From Bacteroidales bacterium (GTDB taxonomy: Bacteria > Bacteroidota > Bacteroidia > Bacteroidales > F082), in NCBI GenBank assembly GCA_014860665.1, contig JACZJI010000020.1, forward strand, positions 1 to 32,512: a stretch of DNA of 32,512 bases, written 5' to 3'. The notes under the pieces are model-generated. The model had not been told where the DNA came from and searched no databases. It worked only from the letters and a program-made list of their open reading frames with translations. This document shows positions 24,949 through 32,512 of this stretch, piece by piece (within the stretch, counting starts at the first letter, position 1; each line of letters opens with the position of its first letter). Both the position numbers and the translations under genes were made by a program.

Positions 24949-25650
24949 TCAGTTAATTTGGCCAAGAGCATCGGTCAGAAGGCTTTTGTATGAGTTTCCA
25001 ACAGGAATCCATTTACCTGAAATAACCACCCTGTTCTTTTCAATTTTTTCAATTTTAGGAATTGAAACTATGAAGGACCTGTGTACTCTGACAAACATGT
25101 CTTTGGGTAATTTATCCACCATGTGTTGCATGGAGATCAGGGTAAGGATAAATTTATTGTTCATTACTATTTTCACATAATCCTTCATCCCTTCAAAATA
25201 AAGGATGTCGTCATACGAAACTCGAACAATCTTGACCCCGTCTTTCACAAACATGAATTTTCTTTGTGAATTACCTAAATCCTCCGAAATTTCATGTTGC
25301 TGACTGGTGCGAGCTTTGTTCACAGCCTTCATAAACCGGTCAAAAGAGAATGGTTTCACCAAATAATCCGTTGCATCAAGATCAAAACCGGAAACCGCAT
25401 ATTCGCTGTATGCTGTGGTAAAAACCACTAAAGGCTTATAAACCAATGATTCATAAAACTGAATTCCGTTTAAATCCGGCATCTGAATATCCAGGAAAAT
25501 CAGATCTGGTTTTTCCTGCTGTATTTTGTCCAAAGCTTCAAAAGCGTTCTTACAGGATGCTATTAACCGCAAAAAGGGAACTTTCTCCACATAAGACTCT
25601 ATGATCTCACGGGCAAGCGGCTCATCATCAACTATAATACACTTCATCAT
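24949..25650 (-). CDS. LytTR-family response regulator
   Basis: The 233-residue cytoplasmic transcription factor has a receiver domain (1-118) with the acidic pair D8-D9, phospho-acceptor D54 in LIFLDIQMP, T79 in VFTTAYSE and K99 in YLVKPF. A LytTR DNA-binding domain follows (about 130-230): FMFVKDGVKIVRVSYDDILYFEGMKDYVKI, then FVRVHRSFIVSIPKIEKI. It overlaps the kinase stop by ATGA, so the two form a coupled two-component system of the LytS/YehU type. The next genes leftward on the same strand, 123 bp on, are the CBM9-like and receptor-like genes, its most likely targets; no clear direct-repeat LytTR site was found by eye. Confidence 0.94.
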   Translation of the reverse strand: MMKCIIVDDEPLAREIIESYVEKVPFLRLIASCKNAFEALDKIQQEKPDLIFLDIQMPDLNGIQFYESLVYKPLVVFTTAYSEYAVSGFDLDATDYLVKPFSFDRFMKAVNKARTSQQHEISEDLGNSQRKFMFVKDGVKIVRVSYDDILYFEGMKDYVKIVMNNKFILTLISMQHMVDKLPKDMFVRVHRSFIVSIPKIEKIEKNRVVISGKWIPVGNSYKSLLTDALGQIN

Positions 25651-26705
25651 GATTTTAAGTTAAGATGCAAATTTACTTTAAAAAAACCTTTGCTTGTGTC
25701 GTAGTTCAAAACATAATCGTCGCCATAGTGCAACTCAAGCCTCTTTTTCACATTTGCCAGACCTATTCCTGAAGAAGCGTCTTTACTTTTTGCATGCGAT
25801 ATACGATTGACAACTTCGAAGGCAAGATGATTCCCTTTAACAGATAATTTAATTCGTATATCGGCACCTTCAGAATCAACTCCATGTTTGAAAGCATTTT
25901 CTACAAAAGGTATAAACAACAAGGGTTCGATTGTTTTTGAGGATAAATCACCTTCCACATCAAAACTTATCTTGGCTTCAGACGGAAGTCTGAGTCTTTG
26001 TAGTTGTATATAATTTTTAAGATAATCCACTTCTTTTTTCAACAGAACATTCCCATGATCAGCATCATAAAGCATATGACGAAGCAGATCCGAAAGCTGA
26101 AGCAAGGCATCAGGGGTTTTATCTGATTTCTTTATAGCCAGCGCATAAATTCCATTCAAACTATTAAATAAAAAATGTGGATTTACCTGTGATTTTAAAA
26201 AGGAAAGTTCAGAAACCAACTTCTCTTTCTCCATTTCTTTTCTTTTTCTGTCCTGTTTGTACCACTCACGCGTTTCGCACAAAACCGTTCCGATCAGAAA
26301 ACCAAGTAATACAACAAAGACAGTTCCGTTGTTCTCTTCGTTACGATGCCGTTGCATCCTGTGTTCAATCTGTTGTTTTTTTTGAGGAGACACATTTTCC
26401 ACCTGCACAGGCTGTCCATATTTATTATGAACGTATCTCATCACTGTATCATTCACATAATAAGTAAAAACAAGACTTGCCAGAAGTGCAATAAAAAAGA
26501 ACAACTGTTTCTTTTTCAGTAACAACTTAGGTACGAAAATGAAATAATTCAAATAAAAAAATGAAATAACAAGAATAAAATGCAGGTTTCTTTTTACCAG
26601 AAAAATAGTTCCTGAGGGTGCCTCGAAAAGCAAATCAGGAAGAAAATACACCGCTATCCATGCCAGAACATGGAGCGCAGGCGTCAAATACTTTTGAATT
26701 TTCAT
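25647..26705 (-). CDS. LytS/YehU-type sensor histidine kinase
   Basis: The 352-residue inner-membrane kinase has four hydrophobic segments in residues 8-150 (about 8-28, 40-60, 67-85, 128-145) with a short charged, possibly periplasmic loop (about 90-125, Lys/Arg/Glu/Gln-rich). The His_kinase domain follows with SFLKSQVNPHFLFNSLN (phosphorylated H177), the N-box FVENAFKHG and the G-box SGIGLANVKKRLELHYG. The charged loop is small, so the kinase probably senses a signal within or close to the membrane. A near -7 box (TATTTTCG, minus strand, 26734-26727) lies upstream. Its TGA overlaps the regulator's ATG. Confidence 0.93.
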   Translation of the reverse strand: MKIQKYLTPALHVLAWIAVYFLPDLLFEAPSGTIFLVKRNLHFILVISFFYLNYFIFVPKLLLKKKQLFFFIALLASLVFTYYVNDTVMRYVHNKYGQPVQVENVSPQKKQQIEHRMQRHRNEENNGTVFVVLLGFLIGTVLCETREWYKQDRKRKEMEKEKLVSELSFLKSQVNPHFLFNSLNGIYALAIKKSDKTPDALLQLSDLLRHMLYDADHGNVLLKKEVDYLKNYIQLQRLRLPSEAKISFDVEGDLSSKTIEPLLFIPFVENAFKHGVDSEGADIRIKLSVKGNHLAFEVVNRISHAKSKDASSGIGLANVKKRLELHYGDDYVLNYDTSKGFFKVNLHLNLKS

Positions 26706-26840
26706 AACCGATCGCTAAATTTCTTGCGAAAATACAGATAGTTAGTTTATTATTTGATTATTTTAGACAAACGGAAACTTTAACACGACGGAAACACATT
26801 TGAAAACGACCAATTTTTAACCAAATACAATTTGAATTTC

Positions 26841-26848
26841 TATCTTTG
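26841..26848 (+). promoter_or_regulatory. -7 box for the M3 peptidase gene
   Basis: TATCTTTG matches TAnnTTTG exactly, 21 bp ahead of the ATG at 26870. No clear -33 TTG at the usual distance. Confidence 0.55.
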
Positions 26849-26869
26849 TAAAAATTAACCTGCACAACT

Positions 26870-28999
26870 ATGAAAAAAATTAACACTTTCTTATCATTCT
26901 TGATTTTTATCGGCATTTTTATCAGTGCCTGCAATCAAACAGTAAAAAACAAAACATTAATGAATACAAACAACCCATTATTGGGAACTTTTAATACTCC
27001 TTTTGGGGTACCACCATTTTCTGAAATTACAGCAGAAGATTACAAACAAGCTTTTGAAATCGGAATAAAAGATCAAAATGCTGAGATTGAGAAAATCACA
27101 GCTAATAAGGAAGTTCCTGACTTTCATAATACAATTGAGGCACTTGAGTTCTCCGGAAAGCTGTTAAAACAAGCCAATATTATTTTCGAAAACATCCTTT
27201 CTTCCAATACCAACGACACATTGCAACAAATTGCGAAGGACGAGGCACCAGTTCTTTCAGCTCATTGGGATAATATCCTTATGAACCAAGAACTTTTTGA
27301 AAGAATAAACAGTGTTTATCAAGAAAAAGCTCAGCTTAAGCTGAATACTGAACAAAGTATGCTTTTGGAAAAAACTTATAAGACTTTCGTTCGTGGAGGT
27401 GCAAAACTTTCAGCCTCAGACAAAAACAAATTGAAAGAAATTAATGGAAAGCTTAGTGTCCTTTCGTTGCAATTCGGAGATAATGTTTTAGCAGATAACA
27501 ATGCGTTTGAACTTACGATTACCGACAAAAAAGACCTTGCTGGTTTGCCGGAATCTGTAATTGAAGCCGCTGCGGAAACAGCAAAGGAAAAGGGCAAAAA
27601 TGGGGAATGGGTTTTTACACTTAACAAACCCAGCTTAATCCCGTTCTTACAATATGATCAGAACAGAGAATTGCGCAAGAAAATGTTTCAGGGTTATATC
27701 ATGCGCGGCGATAACAACAATAAAAACAATAATGAAGATATATTAAAACAAATGGTAAATCTCCGTCTGGAGAAAGCAAAATTACTAGGTTACACTACTT
27801 ATTCTGATTTTGTTTTGGAAGAAAGCATGGCAAAAACTCCACAAGCCGTGTTTAAGCTTCTCGGACAAATTACTCCCGCAGCCATAGATTTAGCCAAAAA
27901 AGATCGGGATCATTTGCAAGAACTTTCTAATAAAGAAGGAAATAATTTTAAAATCAAGCCCTGGGATTGGTGGTTTTATACAGAGAAGTTGAGAAAAGCA
28001 AAATATGATCTGGATGATGCTGAACTTCGTCCCTATTTTTCATTACAGGATGTTCGCCAGGGACTTTTTGATGTCCTAAACAAACTTTATGGAATCACTT
28101 TTAAGCTAAACAAGGATATCCCTACTTATCAGAAAGATGTGCAGGCCTATGAAGTTCATGAAGCCGACGGGACACTTACCGGAATTTTATACATGGATTT
28201 TTTTCCTAGATCGAATAAGCAAGGTGGAGCATGGATGACAGCTTATCGTGAGCAACATTATGAAAACGGAAAAAATGTTATTCCTGTCGTTTCTGTTAAC
28301 TTTAATTTTACTTCTCCTACCAAAAACCAACCTGCTTTATTGAGCTTTGATGAAGTGGAAACCATGTTTCATGAATGTGGACATGCTATTCACGGACTGT
28401 TTAGTAAATGTCAATATGAAAGCCTTGCCGGTACTTCAGTCCCCAGAGACTTTGTTGAGATGCCTTCACAGATTCTGGAAAACTGGGCTGATGAGCCGGA
28501 AGTTCTGAAAAGTTATGCTAAAAACTATAAAACAGGGGAACCCATTCCTGACAATCTCATTAAGAAAATGGAACTTAGTAGCAGGTTCAATTTAGGTTTT
28601 ACACTTACGGAATACCTTGCTGCTTCCTATCTAGACATGGACTGGCACACGAGGAAAGAACCCTTTACGGGAAAAGTCAACGATTTTGAAAATGAAGCTA
28701 TGGGGAGCATTCATTTAATTTCTGAAATTGTTCCAAGATACCGCAGTACCTTTTTCAACCACATTTTTTCAGGTGGATATGCTTCAGGATATTACAGCTA
28801 TGTTTGGGCGGAAGTAATCGACGCTGATGCATTTCAGGCCTTTAAAGAAACCTCACTTTTCGATAAAGCTACCGCCACCCGTTTCAGGGAAGACATCTTA
28901 TCAAAAGGTGGCACTGAAGATCCAATGAAATTATTTAAGGACTTTCGTGGAAGAGAACCCAAAGCTGATGCTTATATGAAAAAGAAAGGGTTGATCTAA
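26870..28999 (+). CDS. dcp: M3 family peptidyl-dipeptidase (Dcp-like), lipoprotein
   Basis: Zinc metallopeptidase that removes C-terminal dipeptides from short peptides. The 709 residues exceed E. coli Dcp (681) by an N-terminal lipoprotein signal: MKKINTFLSFLIF... with lipobox ISAC (Cys21). The catalytic domain carries HECGHAIHG with ligands H501 and H505, the catalytic E502, and the third ligand E530 in FVEMPSQ, spaced as in the M3 family. Upstream motifs GILYMDFFPRSNKQGGAWM and VSVNFNFTSP fit Dcp. The lipobox suggests a periplasmic or outer-membrane-facing enzyme digesting imported or envelope peptides, whereas many Dcp homologues lack a signal. Dcp is chosen over oligopeptidase A by overall pattern. 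Single gene with its own promoter. Confidence 0.93.
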   Translation: MKKINTFLSFLIFIGIFISACNQTVKNKTLMNTNNPLLGTFNTPFGVPPFSEITAEDYKQAFEIGIKDQNAEIEKITANKEVPDFHNTIEALEFSGKLLKQANIIFENILSSNTNDTLQQIAKDEAPVLSAHWDNILMNQELFERINSVYQEKAQLKLNTEQSMLLEKTYKTFVRGGAKLSASDKNKLKEINGKLSVLSLQFGDNVLADNNAFELTITDKKDLAGLPESVIEAAAETAKEKGKNGEWVFTLNKPSLIPFLQYDQNRELRKKMFQGYIMRGDNNNKNNNEDILKQMVNLRLEKAKLLGYTTYSDFVLEESMAKTPQAVFKLLGQITPAAIDLAKKDRDHLQELSNKEGNNFKIKPWDWWFYTEKLRKAKYDLDDAELRPYFSLQDVRQGLFDVLNKLYGITFKLNKDIPTYQKDVQAYEVHEADGTLTGILYMDFFPRSNKQGGAWMTAYREQHYENGKNVIPVVSVNFNFTSPTKNQPALLSFDEVETMFHECGHAIHGLFSKCQYESLAGTSVPRDFVEMPSQILENWADEPEVLKSYAKNYKTGEPIPDNLIKKMELSSRFNLGFTLTEYLAASYLDMDWHTRKEPFTGKVNDFENEAMGSIHLISEIVPRYRSTFFNHIFSGGYASGYYSYVWAEVIDADAFQAFKETSLFDKATATRFREDILSKGGTEDPMKLFKDFRGREPKADAYMKKKGLI

Positions 29000-29332
29000 A
29001 AAAAATAAATTATCCCGATAAGGGAGAAATTCTATTGTTGCCCCATTTCAATATTAATCAATATTTTGACAAATATCATCAAATAAAAAAGGGACATTTT
29101 CTTATCGAAATCGTGTATTAATATGATTCTGTGTATAGAGAATAAAGCAAAAACACAAAATTTGTGAAATTTTTTTTATAAATTTATCGTACCCTTAATT
29201 AGTCTTTTCAAAAACCAATTTAAGGCAAAAGGCCGAAATACATTATTATATAAGAAGTTATAAAGAGAAAAAAGTGTGAGGCAGGATAAAATCGGGCTTT
29301 GATAAACAATATAAATTATCAGACCTTTACGT
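29000..29332. other. Intergenic stretch before the receptor operon
   Basis: No gene is supported in these 333 bp. CACAAAATTTGTG (29154-29166) is palindromic around one base and is followed by a run of T (29170-29177); it may be an operator or a weak terminator. The promoter of the following operon should be here, but no exact TAnnTTTG box was found. Confidence 0.5.
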
Positions 29333-29542
29333 ATGAAAATACGGTCGATCATATTACTTTTTAATGTCATTATATACGCAAGTATAAACTGCTATTCTCA
29401 AACTCCAGTTTTTTCTGCAAACCAAATCTGTGAGCTTAATCCTTTGCTGTACAACAGGATTAATTTATACCGACTTCAGAAATCCGACCCTCAGGCGATC
29501 CATCGCCTAATCAGTTATTGTAACACCCTCCTACGCAAATGA
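29333..29542 (+). CDS. Small secreted protein upstream of an STN-type receptor
   Basis: The 69-residue protein starts with a signal peptide (basic MKIR, hydrophobic IILLFNVIIYAS, likely cut near CYSQ). The mature part is about 46 residues (SANQICELNPLLYNRINLYRLQ...), with two Cys (in QICEL and SYCNT) that could pair in the periplasm, and a basic end LLRK. I recognise no family. Its stop overlaps the receptor's ATG (ATGA), and its signal peptide and position argue that it is a real, coexpressed gene rather than noise. A role as a receptor accessory or stabiliser is only a guess. Confidence 0.55.
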   Translation: MKIRSIILLFNVIIYASINCYSQTPVFSANQICELNPLLYNRINLYRLQKSDPQAIHRLISYCNTLLRK

Positions 29543-32307
29543 AAACAACTTTCCTTTTCATAACGTTGCTTTTCCTGTCAATTTCAGCATTTACACAAAA
29601 TACTGAAAAAGTAATGAATTGCCATTTCAACAATGTTCCCTTTGAAAAATTTTGCAACGAAGTGTATCAGGAAACCGGTGTCAGAATATTTTACAAACGA
29701 CAATGGGTTAGTAGTCTTAAAGTCACATTACATGCCGACAATATTACGGCAAGACAGGCAGTGATGCTCGCCGTCAGGAACACCAAACTTGAAGTTTCGC
29801 AGTGGAATAACGATCTGGTACTAGCGCCACATGAAAAGCTGTTTACAAAACTTCCCACCTATCATCATGAAACAATACCTGTAACCACAGCTACTTCCAA
29901 AAAAATGACCGCCAGCGAAGAAAAATATCTGATTGGAAGAAGGCCCGGTATTACCAAAACAATCAGCGTCGGATATCTAGAAGGTCCTCTGGATAACGGT
30001 AAAGCCACTATTTTGGGACGAATCATGGACGAAGAGACAGGAGCACCAGTCGCTTTTGCCACGTGTTATATTGAAGAAACAAAAACAGGTGCTGTTTCAG
30101 GAAAGAACGGATTTTTTACACTAATCCTAAAACCCGGAAAGTATACGCTTTCATTCAATTATATGGGGTATCAACATAAGAAACTCATGATGAATGTTTT
30201 ATCCAGCGGAAAATTTACAATAAATCTTCAGAAAACGGCATTCCAAATCCACGAATTAGTGGTTCACGGTGACCGTCAGAGGAGCATGACCGAAAAAGAT
30301 CCGGGTATTGATAAAGTTTCCATGAGTTCCATCAAGGGATTGCCAATGATGATGGGGGAGAGCAATATTATAAATGTTTCGGGAACATTGCCGGGTATCG
30401 TAAGTGAAGGAGAAGGAACTGCCGGTTTGAATGTTCGTGGAGGAGGTGCTGACCAGAATGCTTTCTATATTAATAAGGTCCCTATTTATAACACATCACA
30501 CCTTTTTGGTTTCTTTCCGGCTTTCAATTCAGATATTATTAAAGACTTTTCCATTTACAAAGGTTACATTCCAGCCATGTACGGAGGTCGTCTCTCTTCG
30601 GTTTTCAATATTATCACCCGACAGGGAGACATGAAACGTTTTACAGCACATGGAGGTTTAAGTCCGGTATCCGGGAACATTGAGTTTGAAGGTCCTATAA
30701 AAAAAGATGCATTGTCATATATCTTTAGTGTCAGGTCGACATACTCTGACTGGATTTTAAAAAAGATTAACGATCCTACAATTAAAGCCAGCTCTGCCAA
30801 TTTTTTCGATTACTCTGGAGGGTTTTCATACAATTCAGCTAATACCCAAATGCAGCTTTTCTACTATCATAGTTTTGACCATTTCAAGCTTGCTGAAATT
30901 GACGATTATAATTATTCTAATAATGGAGCTTCATTAGACATTAATCATAATTTTTCTAACACATTTAGAGGTGATTTTACGCTCATTGCCTCACAATATT
31001 CTTTCAGCACCATTAACAAAGAACAACTTTCAAGCGCTTATCAACAAGCCTATAAGATGGGGCATTATGAAGCAAGAGCTGATTTCACAAAAACGATAAG
31101 CAATTCTAATTCAATTAATTTCGGATTTGGAGCCGTGCTTCATAAACTTGACAGAGGAAATGTCATCCCCTATGATACAATGTCGCTTTTGGTACCTGTA
31201 GCCTTAGGCAAAGAAAAAGGAATTTCAGCATCTATTTATGTGTCTGACACATACAAACCATTCCCTCTTTTAAGTATCACCGCCGGGATGAGGTTTACTA
31301 TGTATTCACCACTTGGGCCCTCTACGGCATACAATTATCAACCAGGGATGCCCGTAAATCTTCTTTACGTAAGCGATACCGCCAACTTTGGGAATAACGT
31401 CCCTATTCATTGGTACCCGGAACCGGATGTAAGGATCGCTATAAAATACCAAACAGACGAAAACGGAAGTATTAAACTGGCTTTCAATCAAATGCACCAA
31501 AATCTATTCATGTTAAATAATACACTTTCCATATCTCCTAATGTTCAATGGAAGCTGGCTGACTATCATATCCGTCCTTCAAAAAGTAATCAGGTCTCTT
31601 TTGGAGTTTTCAGGACAATACCCAAAACCGGACTGGAGGCCTCGGTTGAAGCATATTATAAGGAAGAAGTCAATGATCCCCAATTTAAAGACGGAGCTTC
31701 TTTTATAAGTACTCAACATATCGAAACCGAAATTTTGCAGGGAAATGGAAAGAGTTATGGCGTCGAGGTGCTGTTGAAACGTACCAATCGAAAACTCAAC
31801 GGATGGCTCTCTTACACTTATTCACGGTCAATGATGCGAGTGAATGGAGGACAAATCTGGAACAGCATTAATAATGGCGAAACCTATCCGTCGAATTATG
31901 ATATCCCGAATATCTTGAACCTGGTTATGGACTACCATTTAAATATGCGTATCACTTTTTCGACAATTATGACATACCGGACCGGCAGGCCCATCACCTA
32001 TCCGGTTTCTGGGTATTATTTAGATGATGCGCCCTATTTGAATTATTCAAGCCGTAATGCATACCGGATCCCAAATTATTTTCGTATGGATTTATCTATG
32101 GTAATAGAAGGAAACCTTAAAAGGCACAAATTCATGCACAGTTCGTTTGTTTTTAGTGTTTATAACCTGACTGGGAGAAAAAACCCCTATTCAGTATATT
32201 TTAGTTCATCAGAGGGCCAAATAAATTCATATTCCTATTCTGTAATAGGCGTACCTATTTTTACCATTACATGGAATTTCAAACTGGGAAATTATGCTTC
32301 GGAATAA
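29539..32307 (+). CDS. TonB-dependent receptor with N-terminal STN domain
   Basis: The 922-residue outer-membrane receptor has, in order, a signal peptide (1-19, ending SAFTQ), an STN domain (about 27-93, FNNVPFEKFCNEVYQETGVR), a linker, a CarboxypepD_reg-like domain (about 160-245, ATILGRIMDEETGAPVAFA), a plug (about 250-370, with LNVRGGGADQNAFYINKVP and YIPAMYGGRLSSVFNI) and a barrel ending PIFTITWNFKLGNYASE. STN domains usually pass a substrate signal to a FecR-type anti-sigma factor or contact TonB partners; no sigma/anti-sigma pair is in the window. The following DUF4249 gene overlaps its end by 14 bp, so a two-protein uptake pair is likely. Substrate unknown. Confidence 0.92.
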   Translation: MKTTFLFITLLFLSISAFTQNTEKVMNCHFNNVPFEKFCNEVYQETGVRIFYKRQWVSSLKVTLHADNITARQAVMLAVRNTKLEVSQWNNDLVLAPHEKLFTKLPTYHHETIPVTTATSKKMTASEEKYLIGRRPGITKTISVGYLEGPLDNGKATILGRIMDEETGAPVAFATCYIEETKTGAVSGKNGFFTLILKPGKYTLSFNYMGYQHKKLMMNVLSSGKFTINLQKTAFQIHELVVHGDRQRSMTEKDPGIDKVSMSSIKGLPMMMGESNIINVSGTLPGIVSEGEGTAGLNVRGGGADQNAFYINKVPIYNTSHLFGFFPAFNSDIIKDFSIYKGYIPAMYGGRLSSVFNIITRQGDMKRFTAHGGLSPVSGNIEFEGPIKKDALSYIFSVRSTYSDWILKKINDPTIKASSANFFDYSGGFSYNSANTQMQLFYYHSFDHFKLAEIDDYNYSNNGASLDINHNFSNTFRGDFTLIASQYSFSTINKEQLSSAYQQAYKMGHYEARADFTKTISNSNSINFGFGAVLHKLDRGNVIPYDTMSLLVPVALGKEKGISASIYVSDTYKPFPLLSITAGMRFTMYSPLGPSTAYNYQPGMPVNLLYVSDTANFGNNVPIHWYPEPDVRIAIKYQTDENGSIKLAFNQMHQNLFMLNNTLSISPNVQWKLADYHIRPSKSNQVSFGVFRTIPKTGLEASVEAYYKEEVNDPQFKDGASFISTQHIETEILQGNGKSYGVEVLLKRTNRKLNGWLSYTYSRSMMRVNGGQIWNSINNGETYPSNYDIPNILNLVMDYHLNMRITFSTIMTYRTGRPITYPVSGYYLDDAPYLNYSSRNAYRIPNYFRMDLSMVIEGNLKRHKFMHSSFVFSVYNLTGRKNPYSVYFSSSEGQINSYSYSVIGVPIFTITWNFKLGNYASE

Positions 32308-32512
32308 ATTCATAGCGATTGTTGTGATACTATTTACACTTTCATCCTGTGTAAAATTTTACACGCCGAAGATTAAAGACTCGGATGAAAATCAATACGT
32401 CATTAACGGACAGGTGACCATGGGCACGCAGACACAAACAGTAAATATTTCCATGACCGCACCCGTCAACAGCCTCATCTACAAACCTGTCACGGGCTGC
32501 AAGGTTACGATC
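32294..32512 (+). CDS. DUF4249 lipoprotein, N-terminal part only
   Basis: Translation from ATG 32294 gives 73 codons, running off the window end. It begins MLRNKFIAIVVILFTLSSC, a lipoprotein signal with the lipobox LSSC at the end (Cys19). The mature start (KFYTPKIKDSDENQYVINGQVTMG, then a TQTVNISMTAPVN strand and a GCKVTI strand) resembles the opening of DUF4249 proteins, which in Bacteroidota sit directly after TonB-dependent receptors and are thought to be surface-facing partners. The overlap with the receptor (14 bp) means translational coupling. The family call rests on context and the first third of the protein only. Confidence 0.75.
   Translation, partial: MLRNKFIAIVVILFTLSSCVKFYTPKIKDSDENQYVINGQVTMGTQTQTVNISMTAPVNSLIYKPVTGCKVTI

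Noticed and set aside
21445..26705. Polysaccharide-utilisation locus
   Set aside because: No SusD-like protein, glycoside hydrolase or hybrid sensor is present, only a receptor-like barrel and a CBM9-like protein.

Overview
This looks like chromosomal DNA from a member of the Bacteroidota, probably a free-living relative of the Bacteroidales/Marinilabiliales; I cannot name the species. The clues are exact or near matches to the Bacteroidota -7 promoter box TAnnTTTG upstream of many genes, AT-rich leaders with no clear Shine-Dalgarno, CarboxypepD_reg-like plus TonB-receptor proteins, a DUF4249 lipoprotein, the ybbR-coaE pair, and a DnaE with an N-terminal exonuclease. The sequence is AT-rich and gene-dense. 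I saw no rRNA, tRNA or CRISPR array.

Region 1 (1-7 kb) is housekeeping. It holds the end of an unrecognised gene, idi (isopentenyl-PP isomerase), a family 2 glycosyltransferase, aroQ, and a DUF434 protein whose C-terminal half looks like a PIN/NYN nuclease fold. A five-gene leftward operon follows, read as ybbR > coaE > inositol-monophosphatase-like > DUF2061 > macrodomain. Region 2 (7.2-12 kb) is a 1411-residue DNA polymerase III alpha subunit with a complete DEDDh exonuclease at its N-terminus, then trxA and a long perfect hairpin that probably terminates transcription from both sides.

Region 3 (12-15 kb) is a translationally coupled pair of outer-membrane proteins: a PorV/PorQ-like barrel and a helix-hairpin-helix protein that continues into a predicted beta-barrel. 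Region 4 (15.0-16.3 kb) is the only sizeable non-coding stretch. It holds a decayed insertion sequence with 17-bp inverted ends and a frameshifted IS982-type transposase C-terminus, and inside it a small repeat element made of 11-bp tandem units between inverted arms.

Region 5 (16.3-21.4 kb) carries a DUF2461 protein and an EamA transporter (overlapping), a small lipoprotein downstream of typA/bipA, and lplA. Region 6 (21.4-26.7 kb) is an envelope module read leftward: a LytS-type histidine kinase, a LytTR response regulator, a secreted CBM9/DOMON-like glycine-rich protein, and a TonB-receptor-like barrel. Region 7 (26.8-32.5 kb) has a lipoprotein M3 peptidase (Dcp-like), then a rightward operon of a small secreted protein, a TonB-dependent receptor with an STN domain, and the start of a DUF4249 lipoprotein cut by the window end.

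Most of the window is ordinary core genome. The points most worth a second look are the DnaE-exonuclease fusion, the possible nuclease in the DUF434 gene, the HhH-barrel protein, the two envelope modules, and the nested mobile-element remains.
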